Assembly: GCF_003628145.1 (NCBI RefSeq)
Contig: NZ_RBZV01000002.1
Coordinates: forward strand, 186,001 to 250,000
Reading direction: 5' to 3'
Source: Trinickia fusca
Lineage (GTDB): Bacteria; Pseudomonadota; Gammaproteobacteria; Burkholderiales; Burkholderiaceae
DNA length: 64,000 bases
How positions within the stretch are numbered: position 1 is the stretch's first letter; every line of letters starts with the position of its first letter. Made by a program: the position numbers and the translations under genes. The notes beneath the pieces were generated by a model. The model searched no databases. It saw only the letters and a list, made by a program, of their open reading frames with translations, and was not told the DNA's origin. Below are positions 44,893-53,438 of this stretch, one piece after another.

Positions 44893-44923
44893 CGTATACC
44901 TTCCCATGGAGGGAAGGTATACG
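44893..44923. promoter_or_regulatory. CueR operator in the cueR-copZ gap
   Basis: A perfect inverted repeat: CGTATACCTTCCC at 44893-44905, a five-base spacer, and GGGAAGGTATACG at 44911-44923. ACCTTCC/GGAAGGT is the classical CueR half-site. The right arm contains TATACG, a -10 for copZ; because the palindrome is perfect it could also serve cueR. Confidence 0.85.
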
Positions 44924-45010
44924 TCGGACGGACGGGAACCTGCCGACCGGCAAAGGCTCGACGAACTCGCGAACGACGATCGCAAAACAAAGGACACAAG
45001 GAAGCACCCG

Positions 45011-45232
45011 ATGATCGAATTTCAAGTGGAAGGAATGAGTTGCCAGCACTGCGTCGCCGCAGTCACGAAAGCCATCCGCGAACAAGACGGCGACGCCCGT
45101 GTCGATGTGCAACTGCAAAGCGGGCGGGTATGCGTGGAGTCGAATGCGAATATCGATGCACTTCGCGCGGCCATCGTCGACGCCGGCTACACGGTGACAG
45201 GCACGACATCGAACGCAGCCGGTCATGACTGA
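45011..45232 (+). CDS. copZ: Copper chaperone CopZ (HMA domain)
   Basis: A 73-residue HMA protein with the metal motif GMSCQHC (Cys11, Cys14) and the ferredoxin-like fold (VTKAIREQDGDARVDVQLQSG, IDALRAAIVDAGYTV). It binds Cu(I) in the cytosol. It follows AAGGA and sits under the CueR operator. No CopA ATPase is nearby. The stop overlaps the next gene by eight bases. Confidence 0.93.
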   Translation: MIEFQVEGMSCQHCVAAVTKAIREQDGDARVDVQLQSGRVCVESNANIDALRAAIVDAGYTVTGTTSNAAGHD

Positions 45233-46187
45233 GGGACGGCCGTTTACCGTCGCCGTCATCGGCGCATCGGGGCTTGTCGGGCGCACACTCGTTCGGCAAT
45301 TGACCGGGCACACGCCGTGGCATGTCGTCTCTACCGCGCATCGCCGGGCCAATGAACGAACGGCTCCACTCGATATCCGAGATCGGGCGGCCGTGGACGC
45401 ATTCGTCGATCGCGTCGTGCCTGATGCAATCGTGATCGCGGCGGCCGAGCGCCGGCCCGACGTGTGCGAGCACGATCCGGCTCTGGCTCGCGCACTCAAC
45501 GTCGATGCCGTGCGCACGATCGCCGAAGCGGCGAACCGTCACGGCGCCTGGGTGCTGTCGATTTCGACCGATTACGTGTTCGACGGCAGCAAGCCACCCT
45601 ATCGCTTCGACGACACCCCTGCTCCGCTCAATGCATACGGGCGGAGCAAGCTCGATGGCGAACATGCGCTCACCGACACGGCCAAGCTAGGCTGTGTGCT
45701 GCGTTTGCCGCTGCTGTACGGCCCCGTGACCGACTGGCACGAGTCGGCCGTGACGAGCCTCGTGCCGGCCGTCATCGCGTCGGCCGCGCCCGACGCCACC
45801 GCCGCCTCGATGGATGCATGGGCCACGCGCTATCCGACCTACACGCCCGATGTGGCCTGCGTGATCCAGCAGATGCTCGAGCGGCATGCAACCGGCGACG
45901 CGTTGTGTGGCATCGCGCAATGGTCGGGGGACGAGCCGATGACGAAGTTCGAGATCGCCGCGCGACTCGCTCGCGCGTTGCACGTAAAGGCTAGGCTCGT
46001 ACCGCAAACGGCCAGCGCGGATGCCACCCCGCGCCCGCGCGACTGCCATCTGGATTCGAGCCGGCTCGAAGCGCTCGGCATCGGCCGTCGCACACCGTTC
46101 GATACGGCGATCGTGCAAGTGCTCGAGGCATTCGGCGCACGCTCGCCCGCTGCGTGCTCGCCTCCGGCATGCTCGCCTTCGGCATAG
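45225..46187 (+). CDS. NAD(P)-dependent epimerase/reductase (RmlD/MAT2B-like SDR)
   Basis: A 320-residue extended short-chain dehydrogenase. Nucleotide loop VIGASGLVGRTLVRQL near residue 12, then NVDAVRTIAEAAN, STDYVFDG and YGRSKLDGE (YxxxK), the pattern of dTDP-4-dehydrorhamnose reductase-like proteins and the MAT2B branch. It starts inside the copZ stop (ATGACTGA), so it should be translationally coupled to a copper chaperone, which is an odd pairing. Substrate unknown. The last ~15 residues (CSPPACSPSA) are a Cys/Pro-rich tail. Confidence 0.8.
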   Translation: MTEGRPFTVAVIGASGLVGRTLVRQLTGHTPWHVVSTAHRRANERTAPLDIRDRAAVDAFVDRVVPDAIVIAAAERRPDVCEHDPALARALNVDAVRTIAEAANRHGAWVLSISTDYVFDGSKPPYRFDDTPAPLNAYGRSKLDGEHALTDTAKLGCVLRLPLLYGPVTDWHESAVTSLVPAVIASAAPDATAASMDAWATRYPTYTPDVACVIQQMLERHATGDALCGIAQWSGDEPMTKFEIAARLARALHVKARLVPQTASADATPRPRDCHLDSSRLEALGIGRRTPFDTAIVQVLEAFGARSPAACSPPACSPSA

Positions 46188-46252
46188 CAAAGACGGCAGC
46201 GGCGCACCGCACAGGCGCGCCGCGTTGGAGCGTGTTCCAGCTCGTGCAGGCT

Positions 46253-49200
46253 CTAATGGAAATCGCGGCTCGCGACGTCCAGTTCGCCGAGCCATGCGCT
46301 GTAGTCCTCGAGTCGCCGCGCGACAAGATGCACGACCTCCCCCTCACGCTGCAAGACGCCGTGAACGCCCAGCAAGCCCGCACCGAGCAGTGCGCGACGC
46401 TGCGCCTTGACGATCGACGGCCAGACGATCACATTGAGCGTACCCGTTTCGTCTTCGAGCGAGACGAAAATGGTGCCGCCCGCCGTACCGGGCATCTGCC
46501 GTACCGTCACGATGCCGCACGCGTGCGCAAATCGTCCGTGCTTGAGGTGCATGAGCTCGGCGACACTCGCAAAACGTGCTTTCGCAAGCCTCGGCCTCAG
46601 CAGCGCAAGCGGATGACTGTTCAGCGTCAGGCCCAGGCTTCGATAATCGTCGACGATCTCGCGCCCTTTCGTGGCCCGCGGCAACGCGAGCGGCGCCTCG
46701 GCAATCGGCGCATCGCGCAACAGCGGCTGCACCGCTTGCTGCGCAGAAACGGCCCACCATGCTTCGCGCCGATGCCCTGCGATGCTCGCCAGCGCATTGG
46801 CTGCCGCCAGCGCTTCGAGTTCGCGCCGCGTCAGCATGGCGCGACGCGCGAGATCGTCGACATCGACAAACGGCCCTGACCGCCGGGCCTCGACGATCCG
46901 CTCGGCCGCGCTTTGCGAAAGCCCTTTGATCAACCGCATGCCCAGACGCACGGCCGGCCCCCCGATGCCATAAGCCGCTGCCGGCTGCCGCACCCGCGCA
47001 CCCAGGCGGCGCGCCGCCTGCCAGATTGCGCGCGGGCGCGCGTAAGACCGCCCCACTGCTTGCAACACCGTTTGCAGCATCCCTTGCCGCGCCGCTTCGA
47101 ACAACGCCCGATAGCGCTCACCCTCGGCCTGCTGCGCGCGCGTCTCGCGCCACTGAAGACGCAATCCGGGCAGGCCAGGCTTCTCGAGCGTCGCGTCCCA
47201 ATCGCTGACCGTCACGTCGGGCGGTTCCACGGACACGCCATGGCGCTGCGCGTCCTGCACCAGTTGCGACGGCGAATAGAAGCCCAGCGGCTGGCTGTTC
47301 AGGAGCCCGGCCAGAAACGCGGCCGGTTCGTAGCGCTTTAACCATGCGCTCTGATAAACGAGCAGCGCGAAGCTAGCCGCGTGGCTCTCGGGAAAGCCGT
47401 AATCGCCGAAACCCTCGATCTGCTTGCAGATCCGCGCAGCGAACTCAGGCTCGTAGCCACGCGCCAGCATCCTGCGCGTCAGGTCGTCCTGATAGGGCTT
47501 CAGGTTGCCGTTGCGGCGCCAGGCCGCCATCGCGCGCCGCAATTCGTCGGCCTGCTCGGCCGTGTACTTGGCTGCGACCATCGCCAGATGCATGACCTGC
47601 TCTTGGAAAATCGGCACGCCGAGTGTGCGCTCGAGCACGGGATGCAATTCGTCTTTCGGATAGTCGGCCTGCTCGAGACCCCGTCTGCGCCGCAGATACG
47701 GATGCACCATGCCGCCCTGGATCGGCCCCGGCCGCACGATCGCGACCTGAATCACGAGGTCGTAGTAGCGTCTCGGCTTCAGGCGCGGCAGCATGCTCTG
47801 CTGCGCCCGCGATTCGATCTGAAAGACGCCCGCCGTATCGGCATGGCCGCACATTTCGTAGACGGCCGGGTCTTCGCGCGGAATGTGCTCGACGCCGAAA
47901 CGCGGCAGCCCGCGCCGCAACGCGACGAATTCGAGCGAGCGCCGGATCGCCGACAGCATGCCGAGCGCCAGCACGTCGACCTTCAGCAGCTTCAGCGCAT
48001 CGATGTCGTCCTTGTCCCACTCGATCACGCAGCGATCCTTCATCGCCGCATTCTCGATCGGCACGAGACGGGAAAGCTTGTCGCGCGCGATCACGAAACC
48101 GCCGACGTGCTGCGACAAATGCCGAGGAAAACCTCGCAGCTCACTGGTCAAGCGCAGCAGCTGACGCGTCACGGGCGAATCGGCATGAAAACCGGCCTCC
48201 TCCAGCTGGCGCGTGAGCGCGTCGGGGCCATCCCACCACTGATGCGCCTTTGACGCGCGCTCGAGCAGCGCCGCATCGAGGCCCAGCGCCCGCCCCACGT
48301 CCTTGAGCGCGCTGCGCGTGTGGTACGTAATGAGCGTGGCCGCCAGCGCCGCCCGGCGTCGACCGTATTTCTCGTAGATGTACTGAATGACCTCTTCGCG
48401 ACGCTGGTGTTCGAAGTCGACGTCGATGTCGGGCGGCTCGTCGCGCGCGCGGGAAATGAAGCGCTCGACGAGCATATGCATGCGCACCGGATCGATTTCG
48501 GTCACGCGCAGGCAATAGCACACCACCGAATTCGCGGCCGAGCCGCGCCCTTGGCACAAGATGGCGCGCTTGCGCGCAAAGTGCACGATGTCGTGAACGG
48601 TCAGGAAATACTTCTCGTATTTCAAGTCGGCGATCAGCGCGAGCTCCTTTTCGATCTGCTCGCGCGCCTCCACCGTCAGGCCTTGCGGCCAGCGCTCACG
48701 AGCGCCGGCCATCACGAGCTTGCGCAGATGGCTTGCCGGCGTCTCGCCGGGCGGCACGAGCTCTTCGGGATACTCGTAGCGCAGCTCGTCGAGACTGAAG
48801 CGGCAACGGGCCGCGACGCGCAGCGTCTGCTCGAGCGTGTCGGCCGGATACAGCGACGCGATGCGCACGCGCGCGCGCAGATGCCGCTCGGCGTTGGGTT
48901 CGAGCGCCCGGCCGCATTGTGCGAGCGGCTGGCGCAAGCCGATCGCACTCAGCGTGTCCTGCAACGGCTTGCGCGAGCGCGCATGCATGAGCACCCCGCC
49001 CGCCGCGACGAGTGGCAAGCCGGTCGCGTTCGAAATGACGCGCAAGGCGTCGAGGTATTCGTCGTCGCCGCCGTTTTGCCACAGCTCGAGCGCCAGCCAT
49101 GCCCGCCCCGACGCCCAGCCTGCCAGCCACTTGGCACCGCGCAGCGTGTGCGCAAGCGAAGCGGCACGGCTCGGCACGAGCAGCAGCAGGCAGTCCGGCA

Positions 49201-49648
49201 AGTCGCGCAGATGCGCCAGCTCCGCCTCGGGAGCCGTGAAATCGGCCGGCCCGAGCCGGTATTGCCCCTTTTGCGCGCGCGAGCGGCCAAGCGTGATCAA
49301 TTCGCACAGGTTGCCGTACCCTTCCCGATTCGTTGCGAGCGCAACCAACGTGCAAAACGGCTCGCCATGCTCGTCGGTCAGGTTGAACTCGCTGCCGATC
49401 AACAATTGCAGGACGCCTTGGTGTTTTTTCGCCGCCACGTGCGCACGCACGATGCCGGCCAGCGAGCACTCGTCGGTCATCGCGAGCGCGCGATAGCCGT
49501 GCTCGACCGCCTGCTCGACGAGCTCGGCCGGATGCGAAGCGCCGCGCAGAAACGTGAAGTTGCTGAGGCAATGCAGCTCGGCGTAATCGGGCAGGCGGGC
49601 CGCCACCGCCAAAGCCCCTGTGCTTGCCTTCGATTCGAAAAGCGCCAT
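46253..49648 (-). CDS. dnaE2: Error-prone DNA polymerase DnaE2 (ImuC)
   Basis: A 1131-residue C-family polymerase. N-terminal PHP domain (CLSNFTFLRGASHPAELVEQA), the catalytic palm with GRGSAANS and PDIDVDFEHQRREE, FPESHAASFALLVYQSAWLK of the fingers region and a C-terminal OB-fold (GIVTVRQMPGTAGGTIFVSLED). It extends DNA across lesions as part of the ImuA-ImuB-DnaE2 mutasome. Start at 49648 lies five bases after the imuB stop; a longer in-frame start at 49681 would overlap imuB. Confidence 0.95.
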   Translation of the reverse strand: MALFESKASTGALAVAARLPDYAELHCLSNFTFLRGASHPAELVEQAVEHGYRALAMTDECSLAGIVRAHVAAKKHQGVLQLLIGSEFNLTDEHGEPFCTLVALATNREGYGNLCELITLGRSRAQKGQYRLGPADFTAPEAELAHLRDLPDCLLLLVPSRAASLAHTLRGAKWLAGWASGRAWLALELWQNGGDDEYLDALRVISNATGLPLVAAGGVLMHARSRKPLQDTLSAIGLRQPLAQCGRALEPNAERHLRARVRIASLYPADTLEQTLRVAARCRFSLDELRYEYPEELVPPGETPASHLRKLVMAGARERWPQGLTVEAREQIEKELALIADLKYEKYFLTVHDIVHFARKRAILCQGRGSAANSVVCYCLRVTEIDPVRMHMLVERFISRARDEPPDIDVDFEHQRREEVIQYIYEKYGRRRAALAATLITYHTRSALKDVGRALGLDAALLERASKAHQWWDGPDALTRQLEEAGFHADSPVTRQLLRLTSELRGFPRHLSQHVGGFVIARDKLSRLVPIENAAMKDRCVIEWDKDDIDALKLLKVDVLALGMLSAIRRSLEFVALRRGLPRFGVEHIPREDPAVYEMCGHADTAGVFQIESRAQQSMLPRLKPRRYYDLVIQVAIVRPGPIQGGMVHPYLRRRRGLEQADYPKDELHPVLERTLGVPIFQEQVMHLAMVAAKYTAEQADELRRAMAAWRRNGNLKPYQDDLTRRMLARGYEPEFAARICKQIEGFGDYGFPESHAASFALLVYQSAWLKRYEPAAFLAGLLNSQPLGFYSPSQLVQDAQRHGVSVEPPDVTVSDWDATLEKPGLPGLRLQWRETRAQQAEGERYRALFEAARQGMLQTVLQAVGRSYARPRAIWQAARRLGARVRQPAAAYGIGGPAVRLGMRLIKGLSQSAAERIVEARRSGPFVDVDDLARRAMLTRRELEALAAANALASIAGHRREAWWAVSAQQAVQPLLRDAPIAEAPLALPRATKGREIVDDYRSLGLTLNSHPLALLRPRLAKARFASVAELMHLKHGRFAHACGIVTVRQMPGTAGGTIFVSLEDETGTLNVIVWPSIVKAQRRALLGAGLLGVHGVLQREGEVVHLVARRLEDYSAWLGELDVASRDFH

Positions 49649-49653
49649 GGCGG

Positions 49654-51303
49654 TCAGCCGAAAAGTCCGTGTAAGAACCACTGCCCCGTGCGACGCTCGC
49701 GAAACACCCAGAACATGTGGCCAGATTCATCGGCCGCGACGAAATAATCGCGCTCGACGCCTTGCGCATCCCACCAGCCCGCTTCGATGCGCTCGGTACG
49801 CGTGAGCATCGTCAACGGCCGTTTGAAAACGGGCCGCTGCCCTTGCATCGTCAACGCGAGCGGCGCCTCGAGCAGCCAGATCGGCCGAGGCTGTGCCGGC
49901 ACGGCTCGCTCGGGCAAGACCAGCATGTCGGCCTGGCCCGCAAGCGGCAAAACCTCCGCCCCCGGATGCCCGGCCCGCACGGCAAGCTCCGTTTTCACGC
50001 GCCGGCTTCGTGCACGCGAGGCCCCCTCGCCGGCACGCGTGCGCTCGCGCTGACAGGGTTCGGCACGCATGGCCTTTTCCGGGCGAGGATCGTCGTGGGC
50101 CGACACGTGCATCACGTTTTGCGCGCCCAGCCGTGCGCTCAAACGCTCGAGCAGACGGTCCAGCGAATCGCGCTGCGCCTCGGGCATCGGAAACAGCGTG
50201 TCCGACTGCGCGGCATGTTCGCCGATCCGATCGGCGACGAGCCGCAGCTCGACGACCGGCGCAGCCAGCACCGTCTGCTGCAGCTTCTCGCGCAGCAGCC
50301 AGCACAAATGCTCGGCATCGCGCGACGGAGCAGCCCATGCAACCTCGAGACTCGAGATGCGGCCCGTATGACGCGCGGCCAGATCGTGCTCGAAGATCAG
50401 CGTATAGCCGAGCGTGGCCGCATGATGCGCGGCAAGCCAGCCGGCCAGTTGCATCACGAGCCGGCGGGCCGCGAACAGCAGCGCCTCGGCGTTATCGACG
50501 CGCGCCTGCAATTCGAGCCGCGCCTCGAAAACGGCCGGCGCGCGAAACGATTCGCGCGGATCCGGCGCTTCGCCATAGGCTTGCGCCAGCCAGTAGAGGA
50601 TGTCGTCGCCGAAGCGTCTGGCCATGCCTGCGCGCGGCAGCCGCCGCAGATCGGCCAGCGTCGCGCAGCCGATCCGCTCGAAGGCCGCGCCATGCGCCGC
50701 GGCGGCCGGCACCAGCGACACCGGCAAGGCATCGAGCACGCGCGCAAGCGTCGTTACGCCGACGACGCGCCAGCGCCGCCCCGCCCTGCGCGTACGCGCC
50801 TGCGCGAGCAGCCAGGCGCCCCAGGCAGTCGGCGCGCAGGCGATGCGCATAACATGGCCGAATTCGCCGAGTGTCGCCGCCACCTTCCTTAGCAACGCGC
50901 GCAGCCCGCCGAACAGCCGCAGGCTCGAGCCCACCTCGAGCAGCAACGTATGCGCATGTGCGAGCGACACCTTCGGCGTATAGGCCAGCAACGCGAGCGC
51001 CACGGCTTCCAGCGCTTGCTGCTCGCGTGCGGGGTCCGGCGCGAGCATGACGAGGCCCGGCGCCAGCGCCAGTGCCGACGAACGTGCCTGCCCCACCCGC
51101 ACGCCGATCCGGTGCGCGTGCCGATCGGGCAACAGGATGCGCAGCCGATCGGCCAGCGCATAGCAGCGCGCCGCGCCCGCTTCGAGCCTCGAGCCACTCG
51201 CAGCCCGGCCCTGGCCAGGCTCGGACGTGCCCGCGCCCTCAGGCAAGGGCGGCGTCACGGCCTCGAGCGACAAGATCGGCAATGTCACCGCGATCCACAA
51301 CAT
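49654..51303 (-). CDS. imuB: Y-family polymerase-like protein ImuB
   Basis: A 549-residue DinB/UmuC-like protein. Its first motif is LWIAVTLPILSLEAV, with no acidic residue where active Y-polymerases have one, as in other ImuB proteins, and the third-motif region is FGG-type (VGSSLRLFGGL). ImuB is the non-catalytic hub that binds the beta clamp, ImuA and DnaE2. The C-terminal arm has the conserved PIWLLEAPLAL and RIEAGWWD, DYFVAADESGHMFWVFRER. It overlaps imuA by 65 bases. Confidence 0.93.
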   Translation of the reverse strand: MLWIAVTLPILSLEAVTPPLPEGAGTSEPGQGRAASGSRLEAGAARCYALADRLRILLPDRHAHRIGVRVGQARSSALALAPGLVMLAPDPAREQQALEAVALALLAYTPKVSLAHAHTLLLEVGSSLRLFGGLRALLRKVAATLGEFGHVMRIACAPTAWGAWLLAQARTRRAGRRWRVVGVTTLARVLDALPVSLVPAAAAHGAAFERIGCATLADLRRLPRAGMARRFGDDILYWLAQAYGEAPDPRESFRAPAVFEARLELQARVDNAEALLFAARRLVMQLAGWLAAHHAATLGYTLIFEHDLAARHTGRISSLEVAWAAPSRDAEHLCWLLREKLQQTVLAAPVVELRLVADRIGEHAAQSDTLFPMPEAQRDSLDRLLERLSARLGAQNVMHVSAHDDPRPEKAMRAEPCQRERTRAGEGASRARSRRVKTELAVRAGHPGAEVLPLAGQADMLVLPERAVPAQPRPIWLLEAPLALTMQGQRPVFKRPLTMLTRTERIEAGWWDAQGVERDYFVAADESGHMFWVFRERRTGQWFLHGLFG

Positions 51304-52045
51304 GATTGACTCTTTGTTTCAGACTTTCCTGCCATGCTGCACGCGCGGGCAGCGTAGCCGCGCGCACGGGCAGCGTCAGACGCAACGGCGCGGCCAGCGG
51401 CGGGCCTCGTCGCTTGACGATATCGAGCGTGAGCCCGATTTGCTCGAGCCATTGCCAGCGATTGAGCGTGGACGCGCGATCGGGCAACGCCGGCCGGCAG
51501 ACGATGCGCAACGGAGCCGCCGACGCCTGTGCCGCCACCTGTGCCGATCGCATCAGGAACATCAGCGAGCCGCCGTCCTGCGCAACGACCTGCAAACGCC
51601 GCACGGCTTCGGGCCGTGCCTTGGCCGACCAGGCCAGTACCGCGCCCATCCCGTCCTGCTTCAGCGCCTGTTCGGCCACCCAGCACACCTGCTCGGCCGG
51701 GGCGCGCACCCAGATCACGTGCTCGAGGGCAACGCCCCACTCCTGCAGCGCCACGGCATACGGCCGATAAGGCGGCGCCACGAACATGACGGGGCGCGCC
51801 TGCGACGTCAGCTCGGCTAATGCAGGCGCGAGCAGGCGCAGCTCGCCGATGCCGGATGCTTCCATCAACAGCTCGGTCAGGCTGCCCGTGGGCCAGCCTC
51901 GGCCCGGCAGGCAGGCATCGAGCGCACCGTGCCCGCTCGGCACGGTACGCAACGCCGCCCCGGCCAGTTGATCGCCACGCCATATCTGACGCTGCAATGG
52001 CGGCGCCAACGCTGCCGCCGCCAGATCAATCGCCGCTGCCGCCAT
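51239..52045 (-). CDS. imuA: Translesion synthesis-associated protein ImuA
   Basis: A 268-residue SulA/RecA-like ImuA. It has the opening IWRGDQLA, the DACLPGRGWPTGSLTELLMEASGIGELRLL region (corresponding to the RecA-like core but with no intact Walker A), and GVALEHVIWVRAP. The ATG at 52045 was chosen; a TTG at 52069 is also in frame. It overlaps imuB by 65 bases, the usual tight imuA-imuB-dnaE2 operon. A LexA box lies about 80-100 bases upstream. Confidence 0.9.
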   Translation of the reverse strand: MAAAAIDLAAAALAPPLQRQIWRGDQLAGAALRTVPSGHGALDACLPGRGWPTGSLTELLMEASGIGELRLLAPALAELTSQARPVMFVAPPYRPYAVALQEWGVALEHVIWVRAPAEQVCWVAEQALKQDGMGAVLAWSAKARPEAVRRLQVVAQDGGSLMFLMRSAQVAAQASAAPLRIVCRPALPDRASTLNRWQWLEQIGLTLDIVKRRGPPLAAPLRLTLPVRAATLPARAAWQESLKQRVNHVVDRGDIADLVARGRDAALA

Positions 52046-52442
52046 CGGAACGCTCGCTCGGTTGGTCAAGGGAAAAGAAAGCTGTCGCCCTCGCTTCTTC
52101 CGGTTACATTCCGATCGGCGGCAACACTGTATGAATATACAGTATCATGTCTCGGACTGCCAAGCGATGCCTGTGCAGCAAGCGGACGCGCCATGCGACC
52201 GCTTTTTCATGCAGCGTGTGCCCACGACGTTTCGTAAATGCATAGCGCGTGCATGTAATCCGCAAGGCGATCACTACGAAATGCAGAGCGCCAGAAAGCT
52301 GACTCAGTCAAATACAATCGTCTGCGGAAATGATGCGGATCGGCTGAGCACCCGCGCATCGTTTCTGCGCCTCTCGCGCTCAATGACCCGATGTCTCGTG
52401 CGACATCCCCCCATAACAACATAACAACGATAGGAACCCCGC
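52046..52442. other. Intergenic region with the SOS promoter
   Basis: About 400 bases between imuA and the LuxR gene. Apart from the LexA box at 52127-52142 I recognise nothing; a short plus-strand frame of 120 codons looks non-coding. The sequence ahead of LuxR has no clear ribosome site (GAACCCCGC). Confidence 0.5.
52127..52142. promoter_or_regulatory. LexA (SOS) box of imuA-imuB-dnaE2
   Basis: CTGTATGAATATACAG matches CTGT(N8)ACAG exactly and is nearly palindromic inside. It lies about 80 bases before the chosen imuA start, so LexA should repress the operon until SOS induction. Confidence 0.93.
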
Positions 52443-53345
52443 ATGTCTTATCTTGAGGTAGTGGAAGACCAGGAAGATCTGCACCTCTTGCCATCCCTGC
52501 CGCGCCATGCGGCTCAACCGTCGGCGAGGCTGGAGACTCGCTGCGAAATCCGCTATATCGATGAAGCCGACGTGGCCCCGCTCGTGCGCAGCGAGGGGCC
52601 AGGCGAAGCCGGCTCGTTCGTCGCCGCCGAACTGGGCGCGGCCCGTTCGACCGAGGAGCGTGTGCGGATGATCCGCAGCATCCTGCACGTCATCGGCTTC
52701 AGTGGGCTCGGCTACGCGGCGCTCAAACTCGACGCGCAAGGCCAGCCCGAGCGCGCGTATCTGCTGCGCGATTACCTGTGCACCGATCTGCTGCCGCAAT
52801 CGCTGGCAGGCGGCTATTTCTTGCGCGATCCGCACATGCGGCGGGCATTCGAGTCGAACCGTCCGCACGTGTGGGACATGCGCTCGCTCGTGAACGCCTC
52901 GCGCAAGGACGGCATCGATCCGCCGCTGCGTCGCTATTTCGACAGCATGCGCGAGAACGGCATTGCCAGTGGCCTCGCCTTCAGCCTGCCGATCTCGCGC
53001 ACGCCGATGCGCGCGCTGATTCTGTTTGCGGGTCCGCCCGAGCATTGCGAATGGATCACCGACAGCGTGATCGCACAGGCGATCGGCGTCGGCCTGTCGC
53101 TGCATCAGCGCTGCGCCGCTTACGTACAGGCCGTATGCCGTCAGGACGTAACGGGCGATTTGTCGGCGTTGCAACAGCGGATTCTGAGCGCCGTCGTCGT
53201 CGGCATGTCGGACAAGGCCATCGCGGCGCGGCTCAATACGACCGTGCACAACGTCGACTACCACCTGCGGCAGTTGCGCGAGAAGTTCGGCGCACGCAAC
53301 CGCAGCCAGCTCGCCTACCTGGCAGGCAGGACGCAGGCGATCTGA
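52443..53345 (+). CDS. LuxR-family regulator with autoinducer-binding-type domain (LuxR solo)
   Basis: A 300-residue regulator. An N-terminal ~45-residue extension precedes an autoinducer-binding-like domain (FSGLGYAALKL, HVWDMRSLVNASRKDGIDPPLRRYF, GIASGLAFSLPISRTPMRALILFAG), then a LuxR helix-turn-helix near residues 236-296 (LSALQQRILSAVVVGMSDKAIAARLN, VDYHLRQLREKFGARNRSQLAYLAG). No luxI is in the window. It ends 93 bases before the convergent sctU stop, making it a candidate regulator of the type III cluster. Confidence 0.88.
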   Translation: MSYLEVVEDQEDLHLLPSLPRHAAQPSARLETRCEIRYIDEADVAPLVRSEGPGEAGSFVAAELGAARSTEERVRMIRSILHVIGFSGLGYAALKLDAQGQPERAYLLRDYLCTDLLPQSLAGGYFLRDPHMRRAFESNRPHVWDMRSLVNASRKDGIDPPLRRYFDSMRENGIASGLAFSLPISRTPMRALILFAGPPEHCEWITDSVIAQAIGVGLSLHQRCAAYVQAVCRQDVTGDLSALQQRILSAVVVGMSDKAIAARLNTTVHNVDYHLRQLREKFGARNRSQLAYLAGRTQAI

Positions 53346-53438
53346 GCCCGCGCGGCGTGTCTCGCGCGCCGCGCGGTTGCTTCGTTCACGTTCACGTTCA
53401 AGTTCTCGTTCGCGGTCTCGGCGTGGCGGCAGCCGGCT

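Noticed and set aside
48320-49747. Plus-strand frame of 475 codons
   Set aside because: It is antisense to dnaE2, whose PHP and palm motifs are unmistakable on the other strand.
52062-52424. Plus-strand frame of 120 codons before the LuxR gene
   Set aside because: It runs over the LexA box and promoter region and has no recognised domain or good ribosome site.
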